64,000 nt of DNA from contig CAZJLP010000003.1 of assembly GCA_964546955.1 (NCBI GenBank), forward strand, positions 62,001 through 126,000, given 5' to 3'. A program made the position numbers and the translations under genes. Numbering within the stretch: the stretch's first letter is position 1; the number at the start of each line of letters is the position of its first letter. Under the pieces are notes generated by a model that saw only the letters and a list, made by a program, of their open reading frames with translations, ran no database searches and was not told the DNA's origin. Below, one piece after another: positions 59,029 to 64,000 of the stretch. Origin of the DNA: CAZJLP01 sp964546955 (GTDB lineage: Bacteria; Verrucomicrobiota; Verrucomicrobiia; Opitutales; Opitutaceae).

Positions 59029-60876
59029 ATGAATTCGGAAGCCGTCTCTGCGCTCATCGCCAAAAACCCGTCTCTCAAGGCGGCAAAGTCCAAACTAGAA
59101 GCCATGGAGCCGGGCAGTTACGTGGTGCACCGGAGCTGGGGGTTCGGCCAAATCAAGTCGTTCGACGATTCGTCGCAGAAGCTGATCATCGATTTCAAGG
59201 GCAAGACCGCTCACGCGATGGACCCCGCTTTTTGCGTGGGCACGATGGACGTGTTGCCACCTAAGCACTTGTTGGTGCGCAAAGAAACGGACAATGCGGC
59301 CATCGCCGATCTGATCGAGAACAACCCTGCACAGCTGATCGTCGAAGCCCTTCAATCCTACCCGAACAACGCCACCACCGCCATCGATCTCGAACTGACG
59401 CTGGCCCAGGTCATCGGCGAGGAAAAGTTCAAGAAATGGTGGTCCACGGCCAAGAAAGCCGTGGCCAAAGATCCCCGCGTGGCGGTACCGGTCAAAAAGA
59501 CAGAATGTTATGTGCTGCGCGAAACCCCGGTTTCCGCTGAAGACGAAATTCTCGAGCAGTTCACCAATACCCGCTCGGCCCGCCGCCGCATCGCTCTCGC
59601 GGAAGAGCTGCTGGGAGCGGTCGAGGCGAAGGAAGTAAAAACCGACCTCAAAGCCATCCTCAACGGCGTAGCCGAAGCAGTCAAAGACAGCAACCAGCTC
59701 GACGCTGCCGAACGGCTCTACGGCGCCGCCATTCGCGATGACTTCGCCAAGTTGATCGGCGTGACAGACTCCTTCGAGCCCACTCAAGCCGGCCTGATCG
59801 CCAACGTCCGCGAACTCCCGGAAATCGCTGAAAAAATTCCGGTTCAGTTTCAGAGCCGCTTCCTCGAACTCGTCAAGGAGACACACCCGGTGGAAGCCCG
59901 CGATATCGCGTTTACCCTGCTCAAGACCAGCCAGGGAAAATTCACGACGGAGTGCATCAATTTCCTGGTCGAGAACGGCCACTCCGAGGAACTTGCGTCC
60001 GCGCTGAAGCGCTGGCAGATCGAGCAGAATCTGCGTGCTCCGGTCCTTTTGTGGATCGTCAAAAACCGTCACTCCAAGAAATTTGCGAAGCTGCTGAACG
60101 ACCTGATCACGCCTCGCCTCCTCAGCGCTATTTTCTTCGCGATCGACTACGAAGCGCTTCAAGCCTCCGGCGCCCGGCGCATCCCCCTGGCTGAAATCCT
60201 CAGCGACGACCCCGATCTGATCAGCGATCTTCTTTCCACCGCGGACCCTGAAACAGCCCGCGATCTGGCGAACACCCTGCTGCTCAATCAAGGGTTCGAG
60301 GAACTCACCAAAAAATCGCTTCTCGCCCGCTTCATCAAAATCTTCCCCTCCATTCAGTCGCTCGTCGCCGCCGATGCGGAGGGTAAGGAGGAGCAGTTGC
60401 TTGTTTCGCGCGGCAGCTTCGAACGCAAGCGGGAGGAATACGAAACCATCGTTTCGAAGAAGATTCCCGAAAATTCCAAAGCGATCGCGGTCGCCCGCGA
60501 ACACGGCGATTTGAAGGAGAATTCCGAGTACAAGATGGCGAAGCAGGACCAGCAGGTTCTGATGGCGCAAAAGTCGCAGCTCGAAAAGGAGCTCGGCCGC
60601 GCACGCATCACGGACTTCAAGGAAGCGACCACCGATCAAGTCAGCGTCGGCAGCGTGGTGGATGTGACGGTCGCCGGCACCGGCAAATCGTCGCGGTTCA
60701 CCATTCTCGGCGCCTGGGACAGCGTACCCGACCAAAATATCATCGCGTACAAAACCCCGCTCGGTCTCGCCCTGCTGTCAAAACGCGTCGGCGATACCGT
60801 GAAGGTAAAAATCGGAAGCTCCGAAGAGTCCTACACGATCACCGGCATCAGCCGCCACGTGGACCCCCAGAGCTAA
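59029..60876 (+). CDS. greA: Long GreA-family transcript cleavage factor
   Basis: This is a 615-residue protein. Residues 28-75 (GSYVVHRSWGFGQIKSFDDSS, then LIIDFKG) resemble an SH3/Tudor-like CarD-type fold; residues about 80-455 are helical repeats (ALQSYPNNATTAIDLELTLAQV, LVENGHSEELASALKRW). The last 155 residues are a complete GreA: coiled coil with AREHGDLKENSEYKMAKQ (the D/E tip motif) and GSVVDVTVAGTGKSSRF, TPLGLALLSKRVGDTV. Chlamydiae carry a similarly long GreA, so this supports PVC ancestry. The factor rescues backtracked RNA polymerase; the role of the extension is unknown. Confidence 0.9.
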   Translation: MNSEAVSALIAKNPSLKAAKSKLEAMEPGSYVVHRSWGFGQIKSFDDSSQKLIIDFKGKTAHAMDPAFCVGTMDVLPPKHLLVRKETDNAAIADLIENNPAQLIVEALQSYPNNATTAIDLELTLAQVIGEEKFKKWWSTAKKAVAKDPRVAVPVKKTECYVLRETPVSAEDEILEQFTNTRSARRRIALAEELLGAVEAKEVKTDLKAILNGVAEAVKDSNQLDAAERLYGAAIRDDFAKLIGVTDSFEPTQAGLIANVRELPEIAEKIPVQFQSRFLELVKETHPVEARDIAFTLLKTSQGKFTTECINFLVENGHSEELASALKRWQIEQNLRAPVLLWIVKNRHSKKFAKLLNDLITPRLLSAIFFAIDYEALQASGARRIPLAEILSDDPDLISDLLSTADPETARDLANTLLLNQGFEELTKKSLLARFIKIFPSIQSLVAADAEGKEEQLLVSRGSFERKREEYETIVSKKIPENSKAIAVAREHGDLKENSEYKMAKQDQQVLMAQKSQLEKELGRARITDFKEATTDQVSVGSVVDVTVAGTGKSSRFTILGAWDSVPDQNIIAYKTPLGLALLSKRVGDTVKVKIGSSEESYTITGISRHVDPQS

Positions 60877-60908
60877 GCCCCACGTCCGCAATGGACGCCA
60901 TTTCTCAA

Positions 60909-60935
60909 AGCCAACGGCCCGCCGTTGGCTTTTTT
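60909..60935 (+). terminator. Intrinsic terminator after greA
   Basis: The stem AGCCAACGGC pairs with GCCGTTGGCT and runs into a T-tract (TTTTTT, 60930-60935). It lies 32 nt after the stop of the long GreA gene. Confidence 0.93.
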
Positions 60936-60975
60936 GTGAACGGTTCCATCCGATTAACGCAGTGACCGCGCGTCT

Positions 60976-61608
60976 ATGATCGAGTTCGTCGGCCAGGGAT
61001 TTGTGATCGGTCTCGCCGCGGCTGCGCCCGTGGGGCCGATCGCATTGTTGATCGTCCGCCGCACACTTACCGACGGACGCATCGCCGGCATGGTCTCGGG
61101 CCTCGGCGCCGCCACGGCCGACCTCATTTGCGGATGCATCGCGGCGTTCGCTCTTTCCGCCATCACCACCTTGATCCAAACTCACCGGCACATAGTGCAG
61201 TTTGTCGGCGGAGCCTTCATGATCGGACTGGGTTTGCACACGATGTACGCGAAACTGCACGACACCGTCCAGCGGCCGGTGCACGAACGGTCGTTGACCG
61301 TCGCTTATTTCAGCACCTGCGTGCTGACGGTCGCAAATCCCCTCACCTTGATGGGATTGACCGGCTTGGTCGCCGCTGCTGGCTGGGCCCATCACCACGC
61401 CAATGTGCTTCAAACCGAGTTCCTGGTGGCGGGAATCGTGCTGGGATCGTGCACATGGTGGGCCGGGCTGGTCCTCGCGGCGAATTGGCTGGGACGGAAA
61501 CTGGGACCGACCGTGTTGCGCGGGATCAATCGCTGGGCGGGCGGGCTCATCGTGGCCGTCGGCGTGTGGCAACTGATCGCCGTCGTGCGAATGTGGGCGG
61601 CGGACTGA
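60976..61608 (+). CDS. LysE-family exporter (first of two)
   Basis: This is a 210-residue inner-membrane protein with six predicted spans. The LysE/RhtB motif GLAAAAPVGPIALLIVRRTLTDGR near the N-terminus and LTVANPLTLMGLTGLVA are present. It exports amino acids or similar small molecules. Two nucleotides separate it from its paralogue. Confidence 0.88.
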   Translation: MIEFVGQGFVIGLAAAAPVGPIALLIVRRTLTDGRIAGMVSGLGAATADLICGCIAAFALSAITTLIQTHRHIVQFVGGAFMIGLGLHTMYAKLHDTVQRPVHERSLTVAYFSTCVLTVANPLTLMGLTGLVAAAGWAHHHANVLQTEFLVAGIVLGSCTWWAGLVLAANWLGRKLGPTVLRGINRWAGGLIVAVGVWQLIAVVRMWAAD

Positions 61609-61610
61609 TC

Positions 61611-62234
61611 ATGATCTCCCCGTTTTTCAAAGGCGCTGGCTACGGTTTTCTGATTGCCGCGACCGTGGGCCCCATCTCGTTGCTCTGTTTGCGTCGTGCG
61701 CTCACCGAAGGGTTTCGAAGCGGATTTGTGAGCGGGCTCGGCGCCGCGGCAGCCGACGCCGTCTACGGCGCGGTCGCTGCATTGGGCGTAGTCTCCATCA
61801 CCCAATTTCTCCTCCAGGTTAAGATTCCCCTGCAATTGGCGGGCGGCCTTTTCCTCGTTTACCTGGGGGTTCAAGCTGTCCGAACGAAACCTGTGTGGCA
61901 GAGCGCACCTCAAAATCGGGGAGGCCATGCGTCTTATTTTGCTTCCACTTTTTTCCTCACGCTCGCCAATCCAATGACGATCCTCTCCTTCATGGCCGTG
62001 TTTGCGGCGCTGGCGGGTGGAACAAGCCAAGGCAGCTGGAGCATTGCTTTCGTTGTGGTTCTCGGCGTTTTTCTCGGCTCCACCGCTTGGTGGCTTATCC
62101 TCGCCGGAGCGGCGGTCCGTTTCGGCGGCCATCTGGGGGAAACGTCCCTGCGGCGAATCAACACGCTGGCGGGCTTGGGTATAGTCGCGTTCGGGATCTG
62201 GCAGCTGGGGATGGCCCTTCGCGAGGTCGCATAG
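61611..62234 (+). CDS. LysE-family exporter (second of two)
   Basis: This is a 207-residue paralogue of the preceding gene with the same topology: FLIAATVGPISLLCLRRALTEGF and FLTLANPMTILSFMAVFAAL. The two may form a heteromeric exporter or act on different substrates. They were probably produced by tandem duplication, though they have diverged considerably. Confidence 0.87.
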   Translation: MISPFFKGAGYGFLIAATVGPISLLCLRRALTEGFRSGFVSGLGAAAADAVYGAVAALGVVSITQFLLQVKIPLQLAGGLFLVYLGVQAVRTKPVWQSAPQNRGGHASYFASTFFLTLANPMTILSFMAVFAALAGGTSQGSWSIAFVVVLGVFLGSTAWWLILAGAAVRFGGHLGETSLRRINTLAGLGIVAFGIWQLGMALREVA

Positions 62235-62494
62235 GCGGACTTCCTTGGAAGAAATCTAAAGGTAGGCGAACTGTCCCCAGTGAGCCGTCGCGGCGGGATA
62301 CGTCACGAACCATTAACGTTTACCGCGCCGACAAGCGTCAGAACGCCAAATGTTCGGCAGCGATAGCCGCTTCGTCTCCATCAAACCGGTTCGCAGGACG
62401 CTATGAGCGCGGTCAACGCGCTCCCGAGGGCCCGCGCCCCCCCTCCCCCAACCCCCTTGACCCCCCGCCCCGCTTCCCCTCACCCTCGCTCTGG

Positions 62495-63433
62495 TTGAAA
62501 CCGTCTTGGGATACGCTGAAAGTTCTGTCCGACCCCACTCGGGTGCGACTCCTCGCTTTGCTGCTGCGGGAGGAATTGTCCGTGGCGGAGATCCAGGAGA
62601 TTCTCGGCATGGCTCAGTCGCGCATCTCCTCCCAGCTCGCGCTGCTCCGCCAGGCAGATCTGGTGGTAGATCGCCGGGAAGGTAAGAAGGCATTTTACTC
62701 GTTGAGCTCCCAGGTCGACCCGCGCCAGCGAGCCCTCATCCAGGCAGCGTGCGAATCGGTCGCCGGTTTGCCGGAGCTTGCCCAGGACCGTGAAAACGTG
62801 GAGCGCATCCTGGCGCGGCGGCGCCAGCAATCGGAGTCTTACTTCAATCTGATCGCCGGTAAACTCGGCAAAAATTATTGCCCGGGCCGCTCGTGGGAGG
62901 CGATTGGTCACCTGGCGTTGCGGCTCGCTCCCGCCATCACGATCGCGGACCTGGGCGCCGGCGAGGGATTGATTTCCCAGCTGCTTGCGCGAAGCGCGGA
63001 ACGCGTGTGGTGCATCGACAATTCTCCGCGCATGGTCGAAGTAGGCACCGAATTGGCCGAGAAGAATGGATTGGCGAATCTGGCCTATAAACTGGGGGAT
63101 ATCGAAGCGGTTCCGCTGCCCGACGCGTCCGTCGATCTTGCGATCCTCAGCCAAGCCTTGCACCACGCCAATCACCCCCAGAAGGCGGTGAGCGAAACCT
63201 ATCGCATTCTAAGGCCGGGCGGACGCGTGCTGATTCTTGACCTGAAGGAGCATGGCTTTGAAAAAGCCCACGAACTCTACGCCGACATCTGGCTGGGCTT
63301 CACCGAGAGCTCTCTCCACGGCTTTTTGAAGAAGGCTGGATTCCAACAGGTCGACGTCGCCACCGTCGCCAAGGAATCCCTTGAACCTCACTTCGAAACC
63401 CTTTTGGCCAGCGGGACAAAGCCACCCCTGTAA
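62495..63433 (+). CDS. ArsR-family regulator fused to a SAM-dependent methyltransferase
   Basis: About 312 residues from a TTG start. Residues 1-85 are a winged helix-turn-helix of the ArsR/SmtB type (LKVLSDPTRVRLLALLLREELSVAEIQEILGMAQSRISSQLALLRQADLVVDRREGK region). Residues 125-300 are a class I methyltransferase (IADLGAGEGLISQLLA, IEAVPLPDASVDLAILSQALHHANHPQKAV, LRPGGRVLILDLKEHG). No metal-binding CxxC is visible in the regulator part. It is the known ArsR-methyltransferase fusion class; the methylated substrate is unknown. No ATG or GTG lies in frame before the conserved region. Confidence 0.82.
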   Translation: MKPSWDTLKVLSDPTRVRLLALLLREELSVAEIQEILGMAQSRISSQLALLRQADLVVDRREGKKAFYSLSSQVDPRQRALIQAACESVAGLPELAQDRENVERILARRRQQSESYFNLIAGKLGKNYCPGRSWEAIGHLALRLAPAITIADLGAGEGLISQLLARSAERVWCIDNSPRMVEVGTELAEKNGLANLAYKLGDIEAVPLPDASVDLAILSQALHHANHPQKAVSETYRILRPGGRVLILDLKEHGFEKAHELYADIWLGFTESSLHGFLKKAGFQQVDVATVAKESLEPHFETLLASGTKPPL

Positions 63434-63583
63434 CCCGCCGGGGGCGAGCGGTGTATCTCTGCGCACGGAGTACCCCGCGCAAACGGGGGCTAAAGAGACA
63501 ATTCGCTGCGTTGCCCGGTTTTTCCTCCGGCGGGTGCTATCTGATGAAAACTTTCGCTTAGCTTCACGTCATCTCTCCTAACC

Positions 63584-64000
63584 ATGACTTCAAAATCCGT
63601 CGCAGCCTGGGTGGCGATCGTGCTCCTCTCCGGCCCCACCGGCCCGCTCGCGTTTTGCGCCGAAGACCCGTCCGTCGAAGCGGCCCGACTCGAAAGAGTC
63701 GCGTCGGAGGTGCACTACCGCCGGGCGTTGCGAGTCGAAGAAAAACGCGTGCAACGCCCACTCACTGAGGAGGAGAAAAAGGTGCTGCGCGAGCGTGCCA
63801 AAGAAACGGCTAAGGAGGAAATCCAGAAAAAGCAGCTCGGGAAACCGGCTTCCTCTTCAACCGATCCTGTGCCAGCCGCGAATCGGTCCACCGCGGCCCC
63901 GCAAGAGGAATCCGACGAGATACGAAAAAGATCGGCCGAAAGACTCCAGAAAACCGAGAAACGCGTCGCCGAACGCATGGGCCGGGCATTGACCGACGAC
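63584..64000 (+). CDS. Exported, highly charged coiled-coil protein (partial)
   Basis: The frame opens at ATG 63584 and is still open at the window edge (139 residues seen). Residues 1-25 form a signal peptide (VAAWVAIVLLSGPTGPLAFCAE). The rest is rich in E, K and R and predicted helical or coiled coil (EEEKKVLRERAKETAKEEIQ, then EIRKRSAERLQKTEKRVAER). There is no family call. Confidence 0.6.
   Translation, partial: MTSKSVAAWVAIVLLSGPTGPLAFCAEDPSVEAARLERVASEVHYRRALRVEEKRVQRPLTEEEKKVLRERAKETAKEEIQKKQLGKPASSSTDPVPAANRSTAAPQEESDEIRKRSAERLQKTEKRVAERMGRALTDD

Noticed and set aside
59095..60735. A 546-codon minus-strand open frame opposite greA
   Set aside because: The opposite strand carries a complete GreA domain; the antisense peptide is low-complexity and motif-free.

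Overview
The window is G+C-rich, gene-dense bacterial chromosome. Gene content points to the PVC superphylum, most likely Verrucomicrobiota (Opitutaceae-like). The main reasons are a very long GreA-family factor as in Chlamydiae, outer-membrane and lipoprotein genes of a diderm, and a cobA-hemD fusion in a loose heme gene group. Lineage is inferred from family knowledge; no rRNA gene is present.

Layout. (1) 1-4.9 kb: a run of small plus-strand genes separated by attC-type recombination sites, i.e. an integron gene-cassette array with no integrase in view. Genes start 5-12 nt after the right end of each attC, and several stop codons lie inside the left end of the next one. (2) 5-15.5 kb, minus strand: a urea-use locus comprising an outer-membrane barrel, urtA, urtBCDE and ureABC. 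Urease accessory genes (ureDEFG) are not here. (3) 15.9-28 kb: CII-like regulator, sucCD, pyrD, an acidic PVC-type protein, a Wza-like lipoprotein, hemE, hemG, a lipoprotein, trpF, a host-attachment-like protein and a DegT aminotransferase. (4) 28-33.8 kb, minus strand: cobA-hemD, hemC, ilvC, ilvN, tRNA-Val and asd. (5) 33.8-49.7 kb: L,D-transpeptidase, PIB-4 metal ATPase, DinG-type helicase, PP2C phosphatase plus TPR protein, UGT-like glycosyltransferase, TMTC-like membrane TPR protein, FKBP isomerase, a LOG-domain fusion, purD and a low-molecular-weight phosphatase. (6) 49.9-64 kb: glyA, hybrid histidine kinase, MFS pump plus bilobal aspartyl protease, rsmB-like methyltransferase, long GreA, two tandem LysE exporters, an ArsR-methyltransferase fusion and a partial exported protein.

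The most unusual signal is not a gene. At least a dozen intergenic spacers hold short-period (mostly 7-nt, some 6, 9 or 10) degenerate tandem repeats, usually arranged as two inverted arms, often directly against start or stop codons. Sequence families differ between loci, but period, architecture and placement recur. One such repeat encodes the C-terminal tail of UreB. These periodic hairpins, together with the cassette array, are the best candidates for something undescribed. Many start codons lack a Shine-Dalgarno sequence and instead follow pyrimidine-rich leaders.
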